Positions 34,769 through 44,200 of a stretch of DNA of 64,000 bases are shown in pieces. The stretch's first letter is position 1; each line of letters begins with the position of its first letter. The DNA is from Laguncularia racemosa. Its lineage: Eukaryota; Streptophyta; Magnoliopsida; Myrtales; Combretaceae. The DNA is taken from positions 1,454,807 through 1,518,806 of the forward strand of contig JBBMOL010000116.1 of the NCBI GenBank assembly GCA_037954665.1, read 5' to 3'. The position numbers and the translations under genes are program-made. A model generated the notes under the pieces. That model was not told the origin of the DNA, ran no database searches, and saw only the letters and a program-made list of their open reading frames with translations.

Positions 34769-35034
34769 CATTTGAATCCAACCAGTTGCAAGTATGGCTC
34801 CATTCGCACATCGAATGGGATCGTACGCTTGTTGCAGCAGAGTGACAACTCACGTCATCCATAGCGAGGGTTGCTTGCTCCTATGCCAACATGTCAATTG
34901 TTTTCCTATTTTTAATGCAATGTAAACTAATTGATTAGTAAAACGTTTGTTACCTCTCCATCCCAAACTGTCTACGATCGATGACTGGCCTATTGTGTCA
35001 AGATTGAAGGATTAAAAGGTCTAGACTCCATCTA
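34769..35034. other. MULE interior right of the nested chromovirus, unclassified
   Basis: Complex sequence at 34769-34900 may be the other half of whatever lay at 27480-27935, but no motif is clear; the rest grades into the AT-rich tandem array. Confidence 0.4.
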
Positions 35035-36260
35035 TTATGCAAAACCGTATAAATAATTAACATTTGCAACCAATACAATTTTTTTCACTAATTAATTTTA
35101 CAGTAATTGAATAACGATATATTAACAACTAATTCTCTTTGATTAATGGATAATTAATAACTAATCGAATTTTATAACTCAGTTTACAAAAACATACAAA
35201 TAATGCCACCTCATAACAAATACAAAATATTTCACTAATTACGTTTTCAATAATTAATTAACCACATATTAACAACTAATCACCTTTAATTAATGGATAA
35301 TTACTAACTACTTACTCTTATGACTAATTTTACTAAACATATAAATAATTTACATTTGCAACCAATACAAATTTTTTCACTAATTAATTTTATAATAATT
35401 AATTAAAGATATATTAACGACTAATTCCCTTTGATTAATAAATAATTAATAACTAATTAATTTTATAACATAGTCTACAAAAGCAACAAATATAGAATAT
35501 TTCACTAATAACTTTTATGATAATTAATTAACCACATATTAACAACTAATCACCTTTTATAGACAGATAATTACTAACAACTTACTCTTATGACTAATTT
35601 TACTAAACCATACAAATATTTTATATTTCCACCCAATGCAAAATTTTTCATTAATTAATTTTATAGTAATTAATTAATGATATATTAATGACTAATCCCC
35701 TTTTATTAACGGATAATTAATAACTAATTAATTTTAGAACTTATTTTACTAAACCATACAAATATTTTACATTTCCACCCAATACAAAATTTTTCACTAA
35801 TTAATTCATAGTAATTAATTAATGATATATAAACGACTAATCCACTTTCATTAATGTATAATTAATAACTAATTAATTTTATAACTCATTTTGCAAAACC
35901 ATACAAATATTTTCACTTTGTAACAAATACAAATTTTTCACTAATTAATTTTACAACAATTAATTAATGACTAATCATCTTTAATTAACGGATAATTATC
36001 AGCTACTTACTTTTATGACTAATTTCACTAAACCATACAAATATTTTACATTTTCACCCAATACAAAATTTTTCATTAATTAATTTCTTAACAATTAATT
36101 AACGATATCTTAATAACTAATCACTACTAATTAATAGTTAATTAACAATAACTTAATTTACAGCTACGTTTACAAAAATGCATAATTCATTCACTAATTT
36201 AAATTAACCATGTGTTAATAATTAATTAATTATTAATTAATAGTTAATTAACAATAACTA
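35035..36260. repeat. AT-rich tandem repeat, about 145-bp unit, 8-9 copies
   Basis: The block AACCAATACAAATTTTTCAC, then TAATTAATTTTA, GATATATTAACGACTAATC and GGATAATTAATAACTAATTA recurs at about 35071, 35214, 35361, 35487, 35636, 35779, 35925 and 36060. Units are diverged and variably shortened. It lies inside the MULE near its right end. Confidence 0.8.
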
Positions 36261-36707
36261 CTACAATAAAATTTATGCAGTATACTACTTCAATAATAGC
36301 AATAAAATTAGATATTTTCTTAAGAAAACATACTATGATCTTAATGAATATATTTTCACATACATATTTATGTAGATTAAAACCTGCATAAAACGTAAAT
36401 TGTGAAAACAAAAATTTGCAGAGTAAAGTTTTGTTTTTAGAGGAAATTTAAAGGTCGAAATGTGAAGATTTGAATTGAATTAAGGATTCGTATTTATATT
36501 TGAAAGTGTCGGTGCAAATTTTTTCCTATGTGTTACTATGTAAATTTATTGCATTACTTTTAAGTTTGCAAGTATACTTTTAGAATAATGTTATAGGTTT
36601 GCAGACATACTTTTATAATAATTTTATAGGTTTGTAATGTCGTAACTTTTTTAGGTTTGCAGCAAAGGATTTAATGAAAAAAATATTTGTATTGAAGGCG
36701 TAGACCT
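36261..36707. other. AT-rich MULE sequence, no gene seen
   Basis: No ORF. A short direct repeat, TTTGCAAGTATACTTTTAGAATAATGTTATAGGTTTGCAG and its next copy, lies at about 36563-36640. Confidence 0.5.
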
Positions 36708-36852
36708 AGTCTGCGCCTTCATCTTGATTTTTTTTAACACTAAAGTTGCATATGGGATTCACGACTTTGCAAACTATTTTTGTAATATGTTTTACGGGTA
36801 CAATGTTTGCATAATTTTTTTTTTAAAAATGCAATATTTAAGTATGTTACCC
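36708..36852 (-). repeat. MULE right terminal inverted repeat
   Basis: Inverse of 24218-24362; ends ...CAATATTTAAGTATGTTACCC immediately before the AAACTATATGG duplication at 36853-36863. Confidence 0.9.
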
Positions 36853-37935
36853 AAACTATATGGGTTAGATAGTAAGCATGTTAACAAGGGGGGATTTGAT
36901 AAGAATGTAGCTATTACTGATGTTAGAGGGGAGAAAGAATTTTCTAGAAAAGGGAAAGTAGTTGCTAGGGTTGACATTAGGTAGATAGTGGTTAGGTCAT
37001 TAAGTGGGAAGACTCATCAAATCAAATGCATCAAATATTTAGGTTTTGGACATATGACTGCTTAATGTCCAAACAAAAGGGTGATGACTGCTATGGAGGT
37101 GGAGAGTAAGGATGGCGAGGAAGATATACATGAGCTAACAGATTTGTCAATAGTGCTAAAGGAGTATTATGAAGATGTAGATGCTAAGACACATGAAGGC
37201 AAAGGAAATGATTAGTATTTAGCTATTAACGTGTTACGCAGGGTAATGGCTACCTTTCCAACTATTGAGGAAGACCAGAGGGAAAACCTATTCTATATTT
37301 CCTACAGGGTCCATGGTAATCTTTGTGCTTTTCTTATTGATGGTAGTAGTTGCACCAATGTAGTAGCTACTTCATTAGTGAATAAATTGCAACTAGTCAC
37401 TACCCTATACCCTAAGCCATATAAATTGCATTGGTCGAGTGAACAAGGTAGCCTGTATGTCACTTAAAAGGCTGAGGTTCCTTTAGCATAAGGGAGAAGT
37501 ACCATGATGAGATTGTTTGTGACATTCTTCCCATGTGTGCATTACACTTACTGCTTAGCAAACCTTGGTTATATGATAGTAAGGTGTTGCATGATAGGTT
37601 TAGGAACACCTATGTGTTCCAGAAGGGGGGTAAGCACATTGTTTTGAATCTTATGTCACTAACCAAGGTGTAAGAAGCCTAAGGATAGATTAATAAAACC
37701 ACTGGAAAGAAATCTTTATTTATGGGGTGGAAGGAACTAGAAGGAAACTTGAGTAAGGTGGAACAGTCTTAGGAGATTCAGTTCATTAAAAGGCTTCTAA
37801 ACATCTTAAGAAGACTCAAAGGCAGCCATAACTTCAGGGTAACAAACATATGTAAACTAAGATTTTCAATCCAAGTGATTCTCATAAATTTTCACCTAAC
37901 ATAGAAAAACCATTAGATTTGAAGGCAAATCTTTC
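36853..37935 (+). pseudogene. gag C-terminus and protease of the host pol-less element
   Basis: Resumes the gag frame after the MULE. A CCHC knuckle at about 37018-37078 is damaged: the second Cys is Tyr (CIKYLGFGHMTA) and a stop precedes the last Cys. The protease motif FLIDGSSCTNVVATSLV lies at about 37330, and LLLSKPWLYDSKVLHD-type codons follow in a shifted frame (about 37540-37590). After GKKSLFMGW (about 37708) nothing pol-like follows: the next feature is the polypurine tract. RT, RNase H and integrase are absent. Confidence 0.75.
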
Positions 37936-37950
37936 ACAGGTTTGAGGAGA
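37936..37950 (+). promoter_or_regulatory. Polypurine tract of the host pol-less element
   Basis: ACAGGTTTGAGGAGA directly precedes the TGATGGGAATC LTR start. Confidence 0.6.
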
Positions 37951-38293
37951 TGATGGGAATCAAATAATGACAATTACAAATTCACTTGATGGAAAATTAA
38001 ATCACAAAGCCTGGTGGTAAACCCATTTAGGCGGGCCATAAAGGTGAGTGGTGCAAACACTTAAGCTGGCCATAAAGGCTGGTGGCTTAGCTATTTAGGT
38101 TAGCCATTAAGGCCAACGACTTATATATGTAGGCCAGCCATAAAGACCGACGGTGCACGTGTTCAAGGCCAGTGGCCTAAGTGTCTTCAAAGCCAGCGGC
38201 TTACTCCATTAGACCGATTGTTTTATATAGTTTCGAGCTTGTTTATCCTTAGTGCTATAAATACCTTTTGTAATGAAAAGACTTTAGACTTTT
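37951..38293 (+). repeat. 3' LTR of the host element, first part
   Basis: 343 bp homologous to 16649-16991, ending AGACTTTT, where a second LTR element inserted. The GGCCAGC-type modules span about 38000-38215. Confidence 0.9.
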
Positions 38294-38356
38294 TGATACG
38301 AATTGGGATATGCTCTGATACCAAATGTTACGAATTCGGAATGCTTTGTTACCAAA
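38294..38356 (-). repeat. Two tandem primer-site units within the 3' LTR
   Basis: Units 38294-38325 (32 bp) and 38326-38356 (31 bp) each read TG(A/T)TACGAATT..GG(A)ATGCT(C/T)TG(A/T)TACCAAA on the + strand; the complement is TTTGGTATCAGAGC, the initiator-Met primer site. The LTR proper continues at 38357 with another TGATACGAA. Confidence 0.85.
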
Positions 38357-39083
38357 TGATACGAAATTGAATTCGAATCCTTTTCACACAAATCAAATCA
38401 TCAATAACAATCAAATGTTACAATTTTTAGAGTTTTCTATATTTGGTACTAACGAAGTAAAAATCAAAGGACATGGATAAAATTACCAATCTATAGATGC
38501 CAAGATTAATAAAATTAAACTAATTCACAATCAAATCATAGAACGATAGAGACCACGTTTTATAAATCAATCACTAAGGTTATAGAATTCCAAGAATTCA
38601 ATAACAATGCTCGCCACAAATTCTATAGGAACCAAGAATTTGATAAGGACAACACGAATAAAGTGAAAATCAATTCTCAATATTCAAGAGTCCCAAAGAG
38701 GATTCGCACACACACTTAAAGTGTTTCTGTTTACAACCAAAATATCATCTCTCTACGTAAAAACCCTAAAGAACACTATTTATATCATGTTTAAAACAAA
38801 TTGTGCGAAGCCATTCAAGGCCGGCCAAAGGCTGGTGGCCTAAATACATAGGCCGGCATTAAAAGCCGGCGGCCTTCATTTAGGCCAGCTACAAGGCCGG
38901 CAGCCTTGAAGTTAACTCGGCGGGCCTTTATTCAAGGTCGGCTTAAGGCTGGTCGAACTTCGCCTTGAGTCCTCCCGATGCTTATGTCCTCCTTTTTTAG
39001 ACCCCGTACTGCCACCTAGAGCTCGGATTGACTTTTTTTTTTTTTTCTTTGGTGCTCGCATCTTAGCTCTTGGAATCGTATCA
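38294..39083 (-). repeat. 3' LTR of the nested pol-less element
   Basis: TGATACGAATTGGG...GGAATCGTATCA. It begins with two tandem primer-site units (38294-38356). GGCCGGC-like modules at 38814-38950 lie upstream of a minus-strand TATA box (TATAAATA, 38777-38784). Confidence 0.9.
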
Positions 39084-39102
39084 TTCCCTCCATGTTGAAA
39101 AA
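39084..39102 (-). promoter_or_regulatory. Polypurine tract of the nested pol-less element
   Basis: Minus-strand TTTTTCAACATGGAGGGAA abuts the 3' LTR. An open frame (SRSNLFQHGGND) crosses it into the LTR. Confidence 0.55.
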
Positions 39103-39139
39103 GATTCGACCTTGAATCTGTATCGTCCATCCTACTAGA

Positions 39140-40693
39140 CTACATAAACAGACTCTTCTTTCCCTTGGGCTTCTTAAGACAAATCAGCTTTGTTTGTTGT
39201 ACTTCAATTGGACTCATAGGAAGAAGCTTGTATGCCTTTCCCTGTTGCTGAATGGTATACTCATTGGTGTATCCATCATACTTGGCTCTGAGGTCATACT
39301 GCCAAGGTCTTCCAAGGATCAAATGTGTAGCTTCCATGAGAACTACATCACAAACAATTTCGTCAGTATAATCACCAATAAGTAATGGAACACGAACCTA
39401 TTTATGTACATGAATAGCTCCCTGTGGACTCAACTAATGAAGTGCATAAGGTTTTGGATGCTGCTCCACCTGTAAACCCAACTTAGTAACCCAGCTTGCT
39501 GAAGCAACATTAGTGCAATTGCCTGTGTCAACCACAATCAAACAAGTTTTCCCTTGCACCATGCCTTCGATATGAAATAAATTAGCTCTCTGATTATGAA
39601 CAGCTTTATCCTGCTTAACCATTAGCATGTCTCCCTATACTGGATTCACTATAATGTCTTCATCTTCCTCTTCTGCCTCAATACTCTTCTGTTCTTCTTC
39701 CTCACTCTTAACTTTATCCCCCTTTATGACCATAACCCTTTTATTAAGACATTGAGAAGTAATATGGCCAAGTCCTAAACACGTAAAACATTTGATATCC
39801 CTGCTCTTCTTTTGTTGTGTTTGGTCAACAGCCTCACTAGCGACTGCCTTTCCCTTTTCCTTCCTTTCCTTCTCCCTCTCACCATCATCTGACTTATGGT
39901 GGTGATATGATTTCTGATCCCGCCTACGCTGATGCCGCTCAACCCGACTGGCTAATTTAATCACATCCTCAAGAGTCTGATAATGCTGGAGTTCCACTAC
40001 ATTGGCAATGTCTATCTTCAACCCATTGATGAAACGAGCTATGGATTCATCTGATGATTCCCTAATATCACACCTTGCCATTAGTGTCTCAAACTCCTTC
40101 ACATACTCTTCTATGCTTCTCTTACCCTGCCTCAAGGATTACAACTCCATCAGCATCTCTTGTTTATAGTAATCTGGCACAAATCTGCGTCTCATCAACA
40201 TTTTCATCAAAGCCCATGAACGCACTTTCTCCTCATCTGCCCTACGTCTCTCAGTTTGTATTTTATCCCACCATAGACTAGCATATTCAGAAAATGCTAG
40301 AGACGCCATCTTCACCTTCATGTGCTCATCCCACTCATAGCAGTCAAACACCTTCTCAACCCGTAGCACCCAGTCTAGGAATTCCTCTGGTTTACTACTA
40401 CCAGTGAAAGGTGGAATTTTCAGCTTAATGTTTTCAATCCCCTTACGCCTGTCATCGTTGTTTCCTCTCCTACTCCTTTCACTACCAGCATCAGATTCAC
40501 CACTAGAATGTCTCTTCCTAATTCCTACACCACTATGGCTTCTTCTATCCCTAACCTCCAATCTCTCCATAATCAATCTAATATTTTCTTGCATTTGATT
40601 GAACTCAACCCTAGTCACAACCTCACCCCCATTATCAGCATCATTCCCATTGTTGTTGTTATGAACACTTCCATGCGACGACATCTCTACCAA
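39140..40693 (-). pseudogene. gag: gag and protease of the nested pol-less element
   Basis: One minus-strand frame from ATG 40693 (MVEMSSHGSVHNNN) carries capsid motifs (KIPPFTGSSKPEEFLDW, IEEYVKEFETLMARCDI, DESIARFINGLKIDI), an intact CCHC knuckle (CFTCLGLGHITSQC), an acidic tail and a protease with an intact active site (VVDTGNCTNVAS, about 39510-39545). LILGRPWQYDLRAKYDG is at about 39275-39320. Stops at 40136, 39632 and about 39395-39431 break it; no frameshift was seen. After KGKKSLFM the frame stops near the polypurine tract, at the same domain point where the host element also lost pol. Confidence 0.85.
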
Positions 40694-41008
40694 TCAAAAT
40701 TTCAGCAAAGATATTCACAAGAACACAATTCTCAACAATAGCCCCAAACACCAATTCACAACAATTCAACACCCAACAATTGAATTCAGCAAAGATATTC
40801 ACAAAACCCCAATTCTCAACAACAACCCAATCACCAATTCAACGCCTAACAATCGAATTCACAACAATACTTATCAAAATAAATTCCCAAATTTCCCAAC
40901 CAACAGCAGTATTGAATTAAAACTACAATTGAGTTGAGATTCAATAGCCTTACTGATTTAACCTACATTCTAATCGAATCCTTTGCTCTGAATCCTTACG
41001 AATCCAAC
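40694..41008. other. 5' leader of the nested pol-less element
   Basis: No ORF. Repeated AATTC and CAACAATTCA-type motifs make a low-complexity A/C-rich leader between gag and the primer site. Confidence 0.5.
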
Positions 41009-41026
41009 CTTTACTCTAATATCAAA
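41009..41026 (-). promoter_or_regulatory. Primer-binding site of the nested pol-less element, decayed
   Basis: Minus-strand TTTGATATTAGAGTAAAG abuts the 5' LTR. It is the initiator-Met site with G-to-A changes, and is a third unit (about 40996-41026) of the tandem series that continues in the LTR. Confidence 0.7.
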
Positions 41027-41779
41027 TGATACGAACTGGGATATGCTCTGATACCAAATGTTATGAATTTGGAATGCTCTAATACCAAATGATACGAAAT
41101 TGAATTTGAATCCTTTTCACACAAATCAAATCATCAATAACAATCAAATGTTACAATTTTTAGGGTTTTCTGTATTTGGTACTAACGAAGTAAAAATCAA
41201 ATGATATGGATAAAATTACCAATCTATAGATGCCAAGATTAATAAAATTAAACTAATTTGCAATCAAATCATAGAATGATAGAGACCACGTTCTATAAAT
41301 CAATCACTAAGGTTATAGAATTCCAAGAATTCAATAACAATGCTCACCACAAATTCTATAGGAACCAAGAATTTGATAAGAACAACACGAATAAAGTGAA
41401 AATCAATTCTCAATATTCAAGAGTCCCAAAGAGGATTCACACACACACTCAAAGTGTTTCTGTTTACAACCAAAATATCATCTCTCTACATAAAAACCCT
41501 AAAGAACACTATTTATATCATGTATAAAACAAATTATACGAAGCCATTCAAGGCCGGCGGCCTAAATATATAGGCCGGCATTAAAGGCCGGTAGCCAGCC
41601 GACGGCCTTGAAGCTAACTCGGTCGGCCTTTATTCAAGGATGGCTTAAGGCTAGCCAAACTTCGCCTTGGGTCCTCCCAACACTTATGTCCTCCTTTTTT
41701 GGACCCCGTACTACCACCTAGAGCTCGAATTGACTTTGTTTTCTTTAGTGCTTGCATCTTAGCTCTTGGAATCGTATCA
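41027..41779 (-). repeat. 5' LTR of the nested pol-less element
   Basis: Same boundaries as 38294-39083 but with deletions in the GGCCGGC-rich part (about 41545-41640). The two primer-site units are at 41027-41058 and 41059-41089. Confidence 0.9.
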
Positions 41780-41784
41780 CTTTT

Positions 41785-42053
41785 GACATTTGAGAAATAC
41801 ATAAAGTGGAGTTTTACTTCATTTCTTATATTTTTATCAATCCAGTGGATTGTGGCAAGTAACGATATCGGGGTTGATGTGCATCATATCAACAATCTAT
41901 GCTAGGACTATTCTCTTGCTAGTGCGTAATAACTAGTAAGGGTTTAGGGTTTATCTTGTTATTATTGTTCATTTGATTATCCAATTGTGTTTAATGCGAT
42001 TCGTCGACTTGGATTGGAATTACTTGATTTTGTTTTAGGAATTAGGCACATCG
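41785..42053 (+). repeat. 3' LTR of the host element, second part
   Basis: 269 bp continuing GACATTTGAGAAATACATAAAG and ending GGCACATCG; the 5' copy ends GCACATCA, so the last base is changed. Confidence 0.9.
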
Positions 42054-43617
42054 CCAATCTAACTTGACTAAACCCAGAGTTGAGCTTTAGACACTAAAGA
42101 CTAGGTGCCTAACTCAATCCCAAAATTAAAGACCAACCTAAGTTGATGTGGGCAACTTAGATTAAGCAAGTTCTCAAATCAAATGCATTTACTAGATAGA
42201 TAAGTGGTTTTAGGGAAGGTGTAGTTTACATGAGGAAATAGCAAAGACATGAAACATAAGATGGATCTACCTACTACACCTTCATGCCACTTAGATCAAG
42301 TCTCAAAATCTAAGTCTTTTACTCTCTTTTAAGATTATTGATTTTGCAATACTTGTTGCCTTAACAAAAGTATTAGAGTGGTCATGTTGGAACCACCTCT
42401 AGCATCCCTTTAAGCTTATGTGTATTCTCTTATATGTGTTTCCACTTAACAGAAATCTTAGTAGCAATATCTAGCACTATCTTTGTGATCTTACTCATGA
42501 TAAATACACAAATGGCACCTAAAACAAAATCTACCATTAATAAAGAAACTGTAGATGCAACAGCTGTGGACTAAACCATCCAAGCCATGGCATCTCAAAA
42601 CCTAAATAGTAGCCAAATCAGTCCCTAATGCTTCCTTAGCTTAGAAAACTTATGCAAAACACTAGCTGCATAGGATGAAACAATAAAGAATAACAACACT
42701 AGGTTACAAGCTCAACTAATAAGCCCTTATGCCTACGCTATTGCCATGGCTAATGAACTCTTTATTGCTGAGGTAAATGGACTCTTAATAATGAAAGCAT
42801 ATCAAGTCTATGTCTACACTTTGGCTAATAGGCCCTTGTGCCTACGCTACTACTATGGCTAATGAACTCTTTATGCAACTAAGTCCATGCCTACATTCCA
42901 GAAAATAAACCTCTGAGTCTATGTTAGTGCCTTAGCAAATGGACTTCTAATTGTTTTCTAGCTCCACACTTCTATAGAAGTGATCGAGCCCCTCATGCTC
43001 CTAGATTACTTAAGAGTTTGAGTGCCTGACCTCTTTAGGTTACGTTGAAGGAATGATACCCTTTGGCTACATTGGTATTTCATTGATAGGATTTATGTCT
43101 AAACATTTAAGCACCCCTAAACTTGTGCTCCTTAACTACCTTAGATTTTGAGCACTTAACCTCTTCAAGTCTTGTTGGAGGAGTGACACCCTTCGGCTAT
43201 GCTTATAGCTTGTTAATAGGACTTAAGTTCAAATGTCCAAGCAACCATAACAAGCACAAAGTAAAGATATATAAAACAAAAATGAAAACAACATAAAAGC
43301 AAAAGGAGAGGCAAAAGGACAATAAACAATTACATAAAATTTTCTATTAATTAGAGGGTAGTTACAAGTAAATTTGATTAGGTTAGCTTTCCAACTACAG
43401 CAAAAAAAAGAAAAATACAAAGGCTCCCTAGTCATCTAAGTCAACCTCCATTAGGCACTGAAAGACATCATCTACTTTCAAAGTAGTGCCTTGCTCAACA
43501 GGATTTAGCTTAGTAGGAAGTGGAGGATCAGTAGGAGGATTAAAACTCGGTGGTGGAGAAGGAAGATCTTCAACACCTAGGTCTTAGCCTTTCTTTGCAA
43601 AAGTTTGGCCCTACTCT
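42054..43617. other. Noncoding sequence with two local tandem duplications
   Basis: No ORF. A module with CCTTATGCCTACGCTA...GGCTAATGAACTCTTTAT occurs at 42716 and again about 109 bp on. A second module, ending GGTTACGTTGAAGGAATGATACCCTTTGGCTA or similar, occurs at about 42965-43070 and 43100-43200. Confidence 0.5.
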
Positions 43618-43647
43618 CACTATAAGAAAACTAGGCTTTTTATTATT

Positions 43648-43683
<36 letters not shown>

Positions 43684-44200
43684 GAGGTTAGAATGAAAAC
43701 TAGGCTTTAGAGATAGAAATTTTGTGATGGAAATTTTTTTTCTCTAAAAGTATTAATATGCAATGGATTTACGATGAAATTTTTACTACATGAAAAGACA
43801 TTTTTGTAATTTTATTAGTTGTTGCAATGGAATCAAAGATAGATTACTAATGGATTTGTGAGGGATTTAATTTTGTCGCAATTTTTTCTTTGATTTTATT
43901 ATGGGAAATAAAATTTTTTTGGCATAATATTTATTTTTGGATTTCATCTCAAATCCATCTTTAAATGTCAAAAATATATGCTTACCTTATAGAGAGAAAA
44001 TTTTCATCTCCAATATTATATCAATAAATATTAAATTTTTAATGATATATGTATATTTTAAAAAACCATCACATATTTGTCTTCAAATTTATTTTTAAAA
44101 TAATCTTGATTTTTAGAGAGATTGATTTTGTCTCTAAAAGTAATTAATATATATATATACATAAATAAATAATTTAATATTTATATATATGCATTATAAT
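43618..44200 (+). mobile_element. Possible left end of a CACTA (En/Spm) transposon
   Basis: CACTATAAGAAAACTAGGC at 43618 resembles the CACTA terminal repeat (CACTACAAGAAAA), and the following AT-rich sequence with GATGGATTT-like and GAGGGATTTAAT motifs looks like CACTA subterminal sequence. I found no matching right end, so it is truncated or a chance match. An (ATT)n run at 43640-43684 lies inside. Confidence 0.3.

Larger units (their letters stand above)
24218..36852 (+). mobile_element. MuDR-type MULE DNA transposon, 12.6 kb, containing a nested LTR element
   Basis: Long terminal inverted repeats (24218-24362 and 36708-36852, beginning GGGTAACATACTTAAATATTG) lie between two perfect copies of the 11-bp AAACTATATGG (24207-24217 and 36853-36863). 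Size, repeat length and a 9-11 bp duplication are MULE features. Inside are a decayed transposase lacking its catalytic core (25392-27045), a chromovirus on the minus strand (27936-34768) and an AT-rich tandem repeat (35035-36260). The MULE without the retroelement is about 5.8 kb. Confidence 0.9.
38294..41779 (-). mobile_element. Pol-less LTR element inserted in the host 3' LTR, minus strand
   Basis: LTRs at 38294-39083 (790 bp) and 41027-41779 (753 bp) flank a gag-protease frame on the minus strand. A perfect CTTTT duplication borders it (38289-38293 and 41780-41784). There is no RT, RNase H or integrase: the frame passes from protease straight to the polypurine tract. Its LTR edges contain two extra tandem copies of the primer-site region. 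It is the youngest layer of this part of the stack. Confidence 0.9.
16649..42053 (+). mobile_element. Pol-less Ty3/gypsy element broken by three direct insertions
   Basis: LTRs at 16649-17260 and 37951-42053 flank gag and protease remnants on the + strand. Removing the Harbinger element (18255-23843), the MULE (24218-36852), the LTR element (38294-41779) and one copy of each duplication leaves about 3.7 kb with no RT, RNase H or integrase. The 3' LTR without its insertion is 343 + 269 = 612 bp, exactly the 5' LTR length. Flanks are CCTAA on the left and CCAAT on the right, which would fit a target duplication with a 1-base loss. Gag is related to that of the array at 46950-57137. Confidence 0.85.

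Noticed and set aside
27483..34848. Plant mobile domain (PMD) gene split by the chromovirus
   Set aside because: The minus-strand reading of 27480-27930 and 34769-34860 hints at a cargo gene of the MULE, but no stretch matches the family well enough.
36724..36984. ORF spanning the MULE right end
   Set aside because: It joins terminal-repeat sequence to the resumed gag frame, so it is a chance fusion across the insertion junction.
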